The notes beneath the pieces are model-generated. The model had not been told where the DNA came from, searched no databases, and was given only the letters and a program-made list of their open reading frames with translations. Below, piece after piece: positions 37,080-49,367 of a stretch of DNA of 64,000 bases. A program made the translations under genes and the position numbers. Numbering within the stretch: position 1 is the stretch's first letter; every line of letters begins with the position of its first letter. The stretch is from Embiotoca jacksoni (taxonomy: Eukaryota > Chordata > Actinopteri > Embiotocidae), in NCBI GenBank assembly GCA_022577435.1, contig JAKOON010000012.1:18204585-18268584 (forward strand). Direction: 5' to 3'.

Positions 37080-37660
37080 ACTTTGTAACGACTTTCATGG
37101 TTCCCAGAGGATGAAGTTGTTACAAATTACAAATGTTGGGGATCTTCTGACTTTTACTCTAGCATCAGCATGAGGTTGACATTTTAGTTTTTTAGTGAAA
37201 TGCGTCGATGGGTAGCCATGAATTGTGGTGCAAACATTCCTGCCCCCCTTTTAGCATAAATTGGAACAACTTCGGTGATAATCATCAGGTTACATTTTTT
37301 TTTTTTTAATTTTTATAACCAAACACCTGCAAAATAATTCCATTCCCATCAGCCTCAGCTCTACTCTTTTAAGTGGTTAGCGCTAATAAGAACTAAATTG
37401 TTTTTTTAAACATTTTTTTGTAATTGTTTTCTGAGTCTACACCTGTTTTATGGATCTTGACAATCATCCATGAAGCACTTTAAACTGCACTAACTTGATA
37501 TAAAGTGCTATATGAATACAGTTTGATTACAGTGACCATGGTGAACATCACACCCTCTGATCATCAACATTAGAATTACCTTCATGAGCCATGTTGGTGT
37601 GAGCAGACATTCAATCTCAGCTTCAGTGGACTCAGCAGTTTTTGATGCTTGTTGCTATGG
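37080..37660. repeat. dispersed teleost repeat ('TTTGGTGATC' type), long copy
   Basis: Words such as TCATGGTTCCCAGAGGATGA, CTCTAGCATCAGCATGAGGT, TGACATTTTAG and ACCAAACACCTGCAAAATAA appear in the order typical of a widespread fish intronic repeat. Near the right end, AGAATTACCTTCATGAGCCA and ATGTTGGTGTGAGC follow. It has no coding capacity. A shorter relative is at 51200-51425. Confidence 0.6.
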
Positions 37661-38553
37661 TCACATTTTAGTCCGTACCAGAAAAAGAGGTTTGATACCC
37701 AGCTCTGACTCAAGGTCGCATTTGCATATTACTTGTTTTGTTTGACCAACTGTCCAAAGCACATTGATAATCATTTTAAACTGCATGCAGTATACTGAAA
37801 GTCTGTATTTGTGAGGTGGGAACCAGGACGTGTCTGGCATTGCTGCCTGATAATTAACCTTTATGATTATAATCACAGTTCATATCCTTGCAAGATTATT
37901 TTCTGTTTTTTTTTACTAATCAGTTGATCAGCTAATTGCTTCTGTACTCGTGAACACAGTAACAACAATACATACAGACTTGTTCAGTTTCTGTGGATTC
38001 ATCCCTGGAAGAACAACTAAAGCACCTTTTATTTTTAACTGAGCATCAACTAGTATACAAACAGAATATATTGCTAATTTATACATAGGTCAACAACTTT
38101 ACTAGTAAAGCTGGTTATGATTAATACATGATCATAATTACAGTGAGGCAGCTTCAACACTTCTTTCCATTCAGAACAACTGGTTTTCCCACAAGCTGAA
38201 CCTGCTGCTGTATGACGCAGACAGTTTTTTTGTTTTTTTTCAATAACACCTTTTACTCTTTATGTCTGCACCAGGTTCGTCACTATGGAAACAGTCATGT
38301 ACACGCTCTGAGAATACTAATTGAAGTGAGTGTGTGTTGGCATTGACGCACCTCAGTACCGATCAGTGTCTGAGTTTTAAAACTGAGAGTGTGGAAGGAG
38401 AATCAGCTCGCCGTGTAAAGACTTTAAGCCACATTACTGTGCCAGCAACACAACAGGGGAGGGGCGGGGGGGGTTAATAATGATGATGAGTCCACATGGG
38501 GAGAGTGTTAATGAGAGGACAGGGCAGGTCCAGGGCCTCCTGCTCCAACATGG

Positions 38554-38627
<74 letters not shown>

Positions 38628-40859
38628 ACGCGCGCGCGCGCGCGCGGAGGCGCAATACTGCAGTTCAGCAAAGTTTCCCATAACAGCTGAGTGGTGTATA
38701 GGCTGGTCCACGGAGGCTGCCACTGTAATATAGAGCTGAGTGGTACTGAAGACTGTTGGCAAACGGATGTTTCCTGTCACACTGCATTCTCTGTGTTTAG
38801 GTTGACAGCTCCACTCTACTCATGCATTGTATATTCATTACAATGGAAAGCGTGCAGCTTATAGCAGCTAGCAGAGTTTCACAGCAGTAATGGGCTCTTT
38901 CTTCATGCAGCACTGTTGTCACTTTCCCTGTGCGCGCTGGTATTCACAAGTCCTCTGAGACTACGGGACTGTTGATTAAGAAAGTTGACATTTGCTGTTG
39001 TTGCTATGATGCATTGCTTTTATCTCCCTGCAACTCGTAATATGAGAAGTAATTAGAGGATCCACGAGTGTAATTACTTTACAGCAGGTTGGAGGCATTT
39101 AAAGTATTAAAACACGTATTAACAAACAGCTTGGCTTTATGGAATATGATGGTCAATAAGACCAGAACCACTCTTGTAGCAGACAGCCTTAAAGACTCAC
39201 ATAAAATCAGATTTACGTTTCTTTTTGGACGACTAGTCAGGCCTTGCTGCTGTATTAATACTAAAATAGTGTCAAAACACAGTGCATGGAGAAATGCACT
39301 CACCCTGTATTCAGCAATGGTGTTCTTTGGATTTAAGTTTCTTTAAGTAATTCTGTGAAGTCACAAACTCACACGCATGTCCACCTTTAGCATGGCTTAC
39401 TGTCCACCTTTTATGTGGAGCAAAACACCGTCGCAGAGCTAGTATGCTACAAGGCTGAAGAAAACCTGTGGTTGACGTGGGTGTGTCTCACTCAAAAAAG
39501 AGCCAGCCAATCAGAAGAGAGGGTCAATGATACCGGTGCACCTTAAACTCAGACACATGTCAGCCTGTTCTTGTTAGAGCTCAAGAGAGAAGTTTAATAA
39601 CGAAGATTTAAAACTATCTTGAGATTATTTTTAGTCCTTAAAACCATAAAATGATCTCCCAAAGGACATCAAACTGTAAATATAACCAGAAAAGTGTAGA
39701 ACATGGGACCTTCAATAAGTAAATCTATCTGCATGTTGCTGTCTTTAAGGTTCAGTGGGGATTGCATGTGTCTGGATGTTTTGGTTGGAGGAAAACATGA
39801 AGTGAGACATTATTCTGTCTCAAACAGCATCCTCAGGCTCTGGCACCAGCCGGACTCTCTCCACACACTCTTCTCTCTAATGTAGTCAAGCTACATTACT
39901 ACTTTGCTTATAGTATGTGAAAACACACTGTATTGTATGGGAGCCTGTGATACATAATCTATGGACTCCCTGTTGCAAAGCAGAAAGAGGCCCGCGAAAC
40001 CTGCAGGTGCACTTCGCTACAATAACAATGGCATGTGCACTTAACGGCTTAGTGTTACGATAACAGCACCTCTGGCTTCGCTTTAAGACCTATGTGGACT
40101 CAAAGGTTCACTGCATGACCACTGAATGACCCCGGTCTCACGTCTCCATCTAACCCTCTCAGCCCAACGCTGTGTCCCACATTTCAGAATAACAGTATTA
40201 TCATTACACCATCCTGACATAAGCTGCATGGTTTTGATGGGTCACTGGATCAGAACCAGCTATCAGGTGCACTGACTGCAAAACCTTTGAAACCCACCTC
40301 CCGACTCCTCTCTGTGCTCCTCTCCACCTTCTCATCCTCAGTTTGAATCCGCTCAGCACTGGAGGATCCTGCTCTGTTTGAGCCATGTGTGTCATAACAC
40401 GTTTTGCTCTCGTGCCAGAAAAGCAAATGGCAAAGCAATAATGTTTTGCGTTGTAAAACAAGCCTGTTATCTCTTTAGCTGACCTTCATATTGGATTTCT
40501 GATTTAACAAGCTCGCAAGCTAATTCTGTTTTGAAATTGTGACTTCTTTCCTTAACAAGTTGTCATAAACTGTGCCGAAGGGCTGCTGATGGTGTTCACT
40601 TCCTTTGATACACGTTGAAGCTTATTTAATGCTTATTGATTTCTAGAATCTTCACAACTGTGCTGCCTTTCTCTGTTAGAGCCAATGTTACAGCTGAAGT
40701 ACTTGATGGTGGCTGAGAGGAAGTGGATAGAACGAAGAGGGTTGAAACTAATGAATGAATTTGTCACTTCATAAATGTTTTTATTAATTGGTTCGTCAGG
40801 GTATCTTCTTTCCAAACATTAAAAACTCATGAGATCGAGAAAAGCTGCTAATACACACT
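37661..40859 (+). other. oxr1 intron
   Basis: No exon is recognised. The stretch includes the CA/CG microsatellite at 38555-38646. Small frames in it lack similarity. Confidence 0.5.
38555..38646. repeat. (CA)n followed by (CG)9
   Basis: A CA run (38555-38620), AACACACA, then nine consecutive CG units (38629-38646). Alternating purine-pyrimidine over about 90 bases, with the CG block, is a strong Z-DNA-forming sequence. Nine CpG in a row is unusual in a methylated vertebrate intron, where CpG decays fast. Confidence 0.96.
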
Positions 40860-41390
40860 ATAGACTGTATATTAAAGTGGACGTAGTTTCTGGCTCCCAA
40901 AAATGAGCCCAGTGCGGAAGTGCCTTAAACTTCAATACCACCGAGTGCCGCTAGAGGTCGACTCCAAAAAGCCTGAAGCTTCATAAACTCCCGTTCAACT
41001 TCTCTCATGAAATTCTTAGCCAATACATTATTTCACATTCGCTAAATTCACTCTTCCAGATAAGTATTCTGGAGGTCCATCTGAAAATAATCCCGTCATT
41101 AATTATAAAATAAGCTTCAAAAAGATGTGTTTTGGGGGGCGTGTCTGTTTGATTGACAGGCCTGTGGTGCAGTCGGGTTACAGCTATCGGTGGGCGGGAT
41201 GTGGTATCGCCGGTTTTCCAATCAGATCAGTCAGATCCACTGCTCTCTTGCCCAAATATGGTCACGTTCTGCTCCAATCCGCTCGAGACTAGCAAGATGG
41301 CACCGTCCCAATTCCAGACTCAAGGCCTCATAAACCAGTTAGTGACATCACTGCTGGTTGCCGCTTGCTCCTCACCAAAACTTTAGATGA
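40860..41390 (+). repeat. dispersed teleost repeat, copy B (plus orientation)
   Basis: Starts near GACTGTATATTAAAGTGGAC and continues through CTCCCAAAAATGAGCCCAGT and GCGGAAGTGCCTTAAAC. It then runs through CTGAAAATAATCCCGTCATT, AAAATAAGCTTCAAAAAGAT, GGGGGGCGTGTCTGTTTGAT and AGCAAGATGGCACCGTCCCA, to AGTGACATCACTGCTGG. It is the longer partner of the copy at 23120-23405 in the opposite orientation. Such elements are common in percomorph introns and carry no protein. The 77-codon frame inside it is not a gene. Confidence 0.7.
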
Positions 41391-44300
41391 TGCGTTGCGC
41401 AGACGCTCGTCTTCCACAAGCTGTGTAGCTGCTCTAATCTGTTAACATGGGCGCTGAGATGAAAAGTAAGAGGTTCAGTGATTGTCTCGTGCAGGTGAGC
41501 GGTGTGTCCTGGACCTCTGTCCCAATATTCATATCCTAATATTTCTGTGTTTCTTGATGAAGTAAATATTGTGGAATATTCACTGAGAAAGGCTTTATGG
41601 ATGAAATGACCAAAATAAATTTTCTGCAAAAACAGCAAATTATGAGACCAAAAAAAAAACATATTTTTATCACATTTAAGCAAAATAACCAAATTCAAAG
41701 CTGCCATAATGCAGTAGTGTTTATTGATTTTAAGCATTTACTTATAATGGTCCAATACAACAGTGTTGACAGTCATCAATGGTAATTTCCTGTCTATCAT
41801 CTAATCAACAGTCAGGCCTCTATTTAGAATTAAACGTAACGTGATGAGTTGAATCCACCGCTCTCTGACAGCGTTCTCACGAACAGTAGCTGTTCTGAAC
41901 TTGTAACAGGGAGAGAGACGTGTTGCAAGCCGATTGCATTACATCTTCCACTGTGGCCATCCTGTTCACCACAAACTGCCGTCTCTCACAAACTTTTGAG
42001 GGAAGTCTCCAGCTCTGTTAATGGTCCTGCGCTGCACCTGTTCAGTACGGCTGTGGTGCAGAGCTCCTGACTCCCCTACTGTTTATGAGGGGGGCGGCTT
42101 CTAAAAATAACATCTGGGGAGGGCTGTATATCGCCAGCAGGCAGGGGAAACAAGGGAGCAGGGAATTGGCTGCTTGTGTATTCTATCAGACCATGTGGGA
42201 ATGTTAGTCAGAGAGTTGTTGACTCTCCTATTCCCCCGCCTGCTTTAGTTTGTCATGGCTGTGTACAAAGTGAGGGCAACTATATATTTAGCAGCAGTGA
42301 TTCATACTCGGCAGATTGCGCGGGTACAGAACACAGCGTGTTTTTAGACTCCACTACAGTAGCATTTGCATTTAGCGCTTGCCCTGAATCATGCAGCCTC
42401 CTTACATTCCTTAACAGCAGTTACACCTCACAGCTGAACTCTGATAGAGGTCCTTCTTTGCGTCATTTTTCTCTTTAGTTGTCACATAATCACCCTTTAT
42501 ACACGTTAATGCCAGCTTTGAAAGGGATCTGAAAGTTCACAACCTGTTCACAGTGCTGTCTTTGCAGCGGTGTCGAGTGTACGGCTGCATACTACTGGGC
42601 GATGATGTCGTTCTGTTGACGAGTCTTTCATTTGTGTTTTTATTGAACGTGAAAAAGGACGTAAAGAGAAACCTCGTGAAGAGGGCTGACTGAGGAGAGC
42701 TTTGAATCCAATTCTTTTTTTCACTTTATAAAAAAGAAAACAAAGTTGGCTGATAACCTATTTTAATATTTTCTTTTGTCCTCAAGAAGTCTCACTTCAG
42801 AAATATGTCACTCAGCAGGGGCTCCTCACAGTTTTCATGTCACAGAACCCCACACAGACACATTAGACCATGGAGCTGCAGAGAGGTGAGCGTTAAACCT
42901 GACGGGACTGGAAACGTGTTCTCATTTGTAGTGGTTTGTAATGAATCCACCGTGGACGTCTTGACATGGATGGACATCCTCCCACTGATGACCTGCTGTC
43001 TGCGCTGCTTCGTAGCCACGAGTTTACGTGTCGCGGATCCAGCCGCATGTTTCTTTTTTCGTAAAGTTGCTCAGAAAGGCGTGACGTCTCGTGACCGTTT
43101 ACATCTCGGACTGATGAGAGGCAGCCTTTGTTTTTCCTGACACACAGCAGCTCCTTTCAGAGTCTGAGCCAGTTTCACAGCTGACCCGGTCTTATTGTAA
43201 TTCAGCCCATTAATGAGCCAAATAAAATCTTCTTTATAGGAAACGACAACAGTAAAAGAGCCTACGCTGTGGTAACTGTTGTTTTACTTGGTTGAACAAC
43301 AAATTAGATAACCAACATCCTCGCCTCACCTCTGTCGTCAGCAAAGATTTTCTTCTTTATTTGGGGAGATTGGCGTCGACCACAGGCCCGTTTCTTCCCG
43401 ACCTCTGCACCTCCCCAGTGCTCCTGAGTGTATTTCATCATGCTGGCTCAATGCATGTGTTGCAGTGTCTTCCTGCCATGCTGTGCACAGAAATGTGAGC
43501 TCTGTACATATGCAGCTTCAGCAGGCCCCGCCCCCTTTTAATGCATCACTCCTAAACAAATAAGTAAATCAAAGTGTAAGTCAATCTTTCTCTGGCCCCC
43601 ACACAAAGAGAGCATTATTTATACTAATGATTATAGATCAATGTGGTGTCTTATTTCCAGGCTTTTTGGGGGCCCTCACATGTTGGCCCGCTCAAGAGAG
43701 TAAAGAGCCAGCAGGAAAAATGTGTGTATTAAATGCAAAAAAAAAACATGCTTTCCTTCAAATCCAAATTGTGCTACATCACTGGATGTGGACGGATCAC
43801 ATGAAACAAACAGGCGGTTATTTGTGGACTTAGGAAGTAGATTCCTTCTATAGAAGCAGGGCTTATACGGAGACAACAGACGCTGCTGGTTTCCTGTGGA
43901 GTAGGATGAAACCAGAGCTTTTGTTTTTGAAGCTGCCCCGGTGCTGTGCTCCGCTGCGTGTCTGGAGTGTGAATAAAATGCCCATTTCTTGTGCCACCAT
44001 CCAGGACCAGGTTTAATTTTAGACCAATCTCCGGCTCACCATGTGCTAACACCCTTGCAGCTGCAAATGCATATCTGCTATTCTCTTTCTGTTTCTTTCT
44101 CTTCTTATCTTTCTCCTATACTCCTTTTATCCCATAATATCTGGAAGGCGGAGGCATTAAAGTGTGATCTTGTCAACTTGCACCGGTTTAGTGTTTACAG
44201 TCGCGTGTGCACATGTCACGCAACAACAAAAGCAAAAATCTTTATTGCCTTTGCAATTCTGCAGCAAACAAAGCGGACCAACACCTCTGCTGTCTGCTAG

Positions 44301-45489
44301 CCGAGTCTGGCTCCGTGCAACCTGCCGCATTGGCATTACCTGCAATTAAACAGAGACACATTGGATTATATTTCATAACAGCAAAGCATGAAATTACAGT
44401 CATGACGCGTCACCTTTAAATAGCAACACAAACCCAATCATGCACAATCGACAGCTCCGGTTTGAATTTCCCCACCGAAAGCAATCATCCTTCCAAGGTT
44501 TTCATTTGGATACTGAATAATTAATTTGGCACACGCCCACAGTTTGTGCAGCCAGTGTGTTTTTGATCAACACAACTCCTTATCCAAAATTTTCATGGCG
44601 CTACAGCTTATAGCAGTCTGGCCGGGCTGAGTCGGTCGAAATCAAACGTTTGAGCATTTCTGAGAGAGGGGATTTTATATTGAATGAAGTGCAGTTATAG
44701 TGGAGATGTCCAGCGATATTGTATTCATAATATATATTAAAGTCTGAGCGAAGAGATACATTTATACTCCAACAGAGTGGCTCTCCCAACTCAGGCGTTG
44801 TACACCTGACAAGGTCATTCGAAGGTGTCACACAATGATCACTGGGAGTAGAAAGGGGGAAAAAAAGAAGCAAATCCTTCAATTCTTCAACACAGATTTA
44901 CACTTTTTACTTGAGACTTAATTTAATACTATTCTCTTGATTTCAGGCCTTTAAAACCATAAAATGACTTTGAGGAGAGAAAGTCATTCTCTGGTTAAAC
45001 TCCTCGAGTCCAAATCGTTGGACCCAATTCCAAAATGGATCAGTCGAAAACCTACTTGAACCCAATTTGTATGAATTATTTCTCAGACAAAGAGGGACCT
45101 GATCTGGTATGGACATGAGCACTAGAGAGTCAGACCCAATGCTAAGTAGTCCCAATCCAAACAGCAGCACGATGCTCTGTCCATGAACAAGCAACTGGAG
45201 TCAAAGTGTAACGATTATGTGAAGAGCAAATATAAAGTCACAGGTCTTAATTCCAAAAGGATTTGGTTTATATGCTTCAAAACCCTCGAATAGTCGAGTG
45301 TCTGTACATCAGTGTGTATATTATACAAACAGGAAGTGCTAATAGCTCATTTGGCACATTTTCAAAATGTAAACAAATAAAGGCTGAAAACAGGGCACAG
45401 AAGAAGTGTATATACCTGTAGCTTAACACAGCCCATTTGATGATTCTGTAGCGGGTCTTTATGTCCCGATGGTTTCATTATTTTCTGTC
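41391..45489 (+). other. oxr1 intron
   Basis: No exon or clear repeat is recognised. Frames of up to about 120 codons occur, but none has splice-compatible ends with recognisable similarity. Confidence 0.5.
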
Positions 45490-45715
45490 ATCATATTGGT
45501 TCCTGAATACAAATATTATTAAGACCACTGCTGCCTAACACCAAAACAGCCCGAACAGCTGTGACCTGCTGAGGCTTGTAAGACCTGTAAAGGTGTCCTC
45601 TGGTATCAGGCACCAAAACGTTGCCGCAGCTCCTTTGAGTTCTGTCGGTTGTGATATGAAGCTGCTGTGGATCCGACTTGTTTCAGCATGTCCCCCCAAA
45701 AAACCTCTGATGTCG
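45490..45715. repeat. degenerate dispersed teleost repeat fragment
   Basis: AGACCTGTAAAGGTGTCCTC, TGGTATCAGGCACCAAAACG and AGCTCCTTTGAGTTCTGTCG followed by GGATCCGACTTGTTTCAGCA match, in order, a repeat I know from many fish introns (GGCACCAAGACGTTAGCAGC type). The family name is not certain. The 82-codon frame beginning here is not supported as a gene. Confidence 0.55.
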
Positions 45716-46817
45716 GTTCATGTCGGTGTCAGTATTTTATCATCACCTCGTCTATTTTCAGACGTAAAACGTAGAACGAAGCAGGTTGTGAAAAAATCAG
45801 GGGTCTACTTTCAAATTTGGGGACTGTTGTCTTTGCTATAAAGCAGCAGGTACAGTGGTAGCAGTTGTAAACATTACTGAGGTGGGGATAAAAAAAATGA
45901 CCCACATACTGTACGTGTTCTGGACGGCATTAAAGTCCCTGACCAGCATACGTGATGTTCCGGTCTCAGCGGGACTTTAGTGAACATTCATTAAACGTGA
46001 CCCACAGTATCTTTACCAGACTGATATTTACACCTGAAGCCGCTCCGACTCCCCCCTCCACCCCCCCCTCCCCCCCAACTCGCTGCCGGGCACTCGAGCC
46101 CCACAAATAGCAACACTGGTCTATGACTCATGTTTTGAGCTGTCTGAGATGCCTGATAGGAAACACACGGATTAAGGGACTCATTAGTCATGTGCAGCAA
46201 CCACATAGGAAAGACATTGAGGAGAGGTGACTGAGGGCACTGGGTCAGCACATGTCCAACATCAAACCTTCACCCAAACCCGCAGTGACCTCGTCCAGTC
46301 GTCTCTTTTCATGCCAACGTCTCCTCTCCCAAGAGTCTCCTTTCCAGTTTCTTTCATCCCCCATCCGATCTCTTGCTTCTGTCTATTCCATCCACCCTCT
46401 TGCCTTGATCTCCATTCCTTCTCCCAGCCCCCCCCCATCTTCTCCATGTGCCTTCTTCCATCTTCCTCTGTCACCATTAAGCCTCCTTTATCTCTTCATC
46501 TTCTGAACCCCCAAACCAACCAAACTTTCCTGTTTCATAATTATATTATTGTCCGACTAAACTCCCAGCTGCCACCGTTGTCTTCCTCTTGTTCTCTGTC
46601 TAAACCTTCATCTTCACCTCTGCCTCACACCCCTTCCTTCACCTCACCACACTCCAACCCCGCCGAGTCCTTCCGAGAGAAGCGGTTGTCGTAATTTTGA
46701 AAATGCTCACAAACTACACCTCCAGCCAACCTCTTCTTCAGCTGTCATTATTCCATGCAACATCCCTCCATTACCCAACCAACACGTAGCACTGAACCCT
46801 CCCTTCTCCTCCTTCCA

Positions 46818-46890
46818 ACCCCCCGACCCCCCCCCCCCCCACACACACACACACACCACCACCACCACCCCCCACCCCCCACCCCCCGGT
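46818..46890. repeat. C-rich / CA / ACC simple-repeat cluster
   Basis: Poly-C with single G or A interruptions, a CA run of 16 bases and (ACC)n, then more poly-C. The minus strand is G-rich with quadruplex potential. Confidence 0.93.
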
Positions 46891-46929
46891 TCAGCCCCCA
46901 CTTTCCTTGTTCTCCGTCTCCAGCTTCAG

Positions 46930-47110
46930 CACGCGCCGCTTCCCATCTGAATCCATCTCCTTCTCCTCCTCTCGGGCTCGCGAACACGGCGCCGATGCCC
47001 CGATGGAGGTCAGCCTGGTCTCTGTCTGCCGTGAGAGGCGACAGAGGGACGAAGGCAAGGTGAAGCGTTTTCAGCGGCCGCCGTAGCGCTGTGTGTCGGG
47101 AGGAGACGGC
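46930..47110 (+). promoter_or_regulatory. CpG-rich segment, possible internal promoter
   Basis: Dense CpG (CACGCGCCGCTTCC, GGGCTCGCGAACACGGCGCC, CAGCGGCCGCCGTAGCGC) stands out from the AT-leaning intron and lies about 280 bases before the exon at 47391. ATG-started frames here end at possible donors (GGTCAGC, GGTGAAG) in phase 0 or 2, not the phase 1 the next exon needs. Any transcript starting here would therefore have a non-coding first exon or use a downstream ATG. Promoter function is inferred from composition only. Confidence 0.3.
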
Positions 47111-47235
47111 AGAGAGGGAGCGAGGGGAAGAGCGAGGGGAAGATCGAGGGGAGGATAGTGTGATCGAGAGAGAGAGAGAGAGAGCGAGAGCAGGAGGGTA
47201 AAAGCAGAGCGGGGACGAGAGAGAGAGAGAGAAAG
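47100..47235. repeat. purine-rich GAGA/GCGAGGGGAA repeat
   Basis: Imperfect tandem GAGCGAGGGGAA units (about 47116-47155), then a GA run (47166-47185) and a second GA run near 47216-47232. Confidence 0.9.
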
Positions 47236-47390
47236 TGGTCCTGCACTCACTGCTCACATCGTTGGCTGGCTGGCTCACTCACTGTTGACGAATGAGCTGT
47301 CTACCCACGGGGCTGGGAAACGGCAGCTTGTGACAAGCTGGGGAGAGAGGAACATGAATGTAATGCGCACCTTGCCTCGTTTGCTTTCAG

Positions 47391-47473
47391 ATACCGGCCA
47401 GAAGAAGACTCCAGAAAAGAAGGATGGGAGGCGCATGTCGTTCCAGAGACCCAAAGGGACCACCGAATATTCT
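47391..47473 (+). CDS. oxr1: oxr1 internal coding exon, DTGQKK...GRRMSFQ segment
   Basis: 83-base exon between acceptor TTGCTTTCAG and an excellent donor GTGAGT. Two bases finish the Asp codon begun by either upstream exon. Then 27 codons follow: they start TGQKKTPEKKDGRRMSFQ and end KGTTEYS, in phase 0. The Lys/Arg-rich GRRMSFQ core followed by a KGT-EY sequence just before LysM is characteristic of OXR1; NCOA7 has different wording. The two alternative upstream exons (3278-3474 and 27931-28087) both end in phase 1, so this is the common junction exon. Its length is not a multiple of three, and skipping it would break the frame. Confidence 0.95.
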
Positions 47474-47762
47474 GTGAGTAACGCGCAAGCAACTCTGCTC
47501 CCTCTGTGTTAACGTCTTCATGTGTTTTTGACGCTTTTCCGCTCCTCTCCTCTGCTGCTGCTTCTCTGTGTGTCTGTTGCTGGTGCTCTCTCTACCTCTG
47601 AGTAGCTCCCGCAATATTCAGGCTGTAGCGGCTGTGTTTTTGTTGTGAAGGCACCGTGTCTGACCATGCTCGGTAGCTCATTAGTGAAGGGGAGAAGCAT
47701 TTTGGGGATTTTGCCCGTCTTAACACGTGTACCTCATTCTCCAACTGTTTACATAAAGAGGG

Positions 47763-47766
<4 letters not shown>

Positions 47767-47828
<62 letters not shown>

Positions 47829-47830
47829 GT
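47767..47830. repeat. (GT)n microsatellite
   Basis: GT run with a single GC interruption near 47823, about 290 bases after the exon. Confidence 0.96.
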
Positions 47831-48146
47831 AAAAAAGGCATGCAGAGCGACTGATAGAAATCTTAGGAAACAGTGAATCCTCTGTTAAAGACTCCGCGGC
47901 AGCACAACGCTCAGCTCCATTTTGCATGTTGATGTAAAGGAACGAGAGAATTGCAGCCGCTGTGTTCGCTCCTCCAGCTGGACCACAGCAGGACGGACAG
48001 GCAGCAGCGCTGGCAGGATGGTTTATTTGTTTTTCCACTCGTTCTCTGTGCCGGGAATCGGCGAGCATTCCACCACAGAGCTCAGTGTGCTCGCGAATGA
48101 CCTTCCAACTGCGTTGTCATTTCTATTGATTTAGCTGTTGTGTAGG

Positions 48147-48220
48147 AGATGGGGAGGGGAGGGGAGGGAGAGGAGAGGGGAGGCAATAGAGAGAGAGAGA
48201 GAGAGGGGGAGAGACGGAGA
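48147..48220. repeat. GGGGA / GAGA purine-rich repeat
   Basis: GGGGAGGGGAGGGGAGGGAG-type units followed by a GA run (about 48190-48206) and a GGGGGAGAGACGGAGAGAGA stretch. It is G-rich on the + strand with possible quadruplex. Confidence 0.9.
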
Positions 48221-49292
48221 GAGAGGACTCTGGTTCCCTGGCATGAACTGAAAATGGAGCTCTCTGTGCTTTGCCTCGTTGTGTTCTTCAAATGACCCTC
48301 AAATCCAGCTGCAGTCAGACTGCTTTTCCTCGCCTTTCTCTCCGTGGCAACAGTGAGGAGTGGGATTGCCGTGGCTCAGCTCTGGCCGTCCGCCTGCCTG
48401 CTGAGGAGATGAAGGGAGCCGGGAAAAAGGAAAGGGAGCGAGGGGAGGGGGGAGGAGGGTTTGTGGTCTCTTACCATCATCATTTCTATCCCTATTCCCA
48501 AACCCGTCTCTTTTTGTTCCCGTTAATTGTGGCAATCTCTCTGCCGTCGGGTCTCTCTGGACGTTGCTCCTTGCTCCAGGAGCTACTGCAGGTTTGATTG
48601 GCTCTCTAACACCCCAGCGACACCACCTCTACCTCTACTGCCTGACACACCTGTCAGTCATCCGAGACCTTCTGATTGACAAGGCCCTTGTTTACCTTGC
48701 CGGGGCTTGAACAGCCTAAACCGTTACAACAGGATATTTGTCAGAGCCAAAGCACCGTGTCACGGCCCTGATATGAGCAACAGGGCCACAGAAAGCCAAC
48801 GAGATGGACAGAAACCCTGGAGGTAAAGACAAATGTGGGGAAATTTAGTGTTTAGTTTGGGGGAAAGAGAAGATCCATATCTCAGTCAGTCAGCATACCA
48901 ATCCTGGTCTTGTCAGACATCACTCTCTCTCTCAGTCGCCCCCCCACCCACCCCCGCCCCACCCCCTCCCGCTAGATTGCTGATCGTGTGATGGATGGAT
49001 GGAGCTCTGCCAATGATTGTGTCCTGTAGCTTGACATGCTGCAGCGGCACGTAGCAGGCTCTGGGCCGCCGACAGTGTTTAAAGCGGTATAACCGAGCCT
49101 CCCCGGCACCGTGAGAGACACATGACCGTGTGATTGAGAAGCGGCTTTATCTTAAACTCATCTCCCACTCAGCGAGGACAGCCGGCAATGTTTCCTTATT
49201 TCACTTGAGAGCAGATAAGTTCATAATCTATTGCCCGGCACCCACAGGAAAAAGGAGGGTTTCCGCTTATGCCCCCCCACCCCTCTCCACAC

Positions 49293-49297
49293 ACGCA

Positions 49298-49364
<67 letters not shown>
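49293..49364. repeat. (ACGC)n(AC)n microsatellite
   Basis: About six ACGC units, then an uninterrupted AC run to 49364. Confidence 0.95.

Positions 49365-49367
<3 letters not shown>

Larger units (their letters stand above)
45716..47390 (+). other. oxr1 intron upstream of the DTGQKK exon, C-rich then CpG-rich
   Basis: Contains pyrimidine-rich DNA (46300-46680), poly-C blocks (46049-46078 and 46818-46890), a CpG-rich part (about 46930-47110) and GAGA repeats (47100-47235). Frames of 155-176 codons here are low-complexity Ser/Pro/Leu or Gly-rich artefacts. It ends in the acceptor TTGCTTTCAG. Confidence 0.6.

Noticed and set aside
41153..41386. 77-codon frame
   Set aside because: It lies wholly within a dispersed repeat that has a diverged copy in the opposite orientation at 23120-23405.
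46994..47060. Possible ATG-containing first exon spliced to the exon at 47391
   Set aside because: The candidate donors (GGTCAGC near 47008, GGTGAAG near 47060) leave phase 0 or 2, but the next exon needs phase 1, so an in-frame coding join is not possible.
46227..47278. Frames of 155-176 codons on both strands (Ser/Pro/Leu-rich, Gly/Val-rich)
   Set aside because: They lie over pyrimidine-rich, poly-C and GAGA repeats and have no family similarity.
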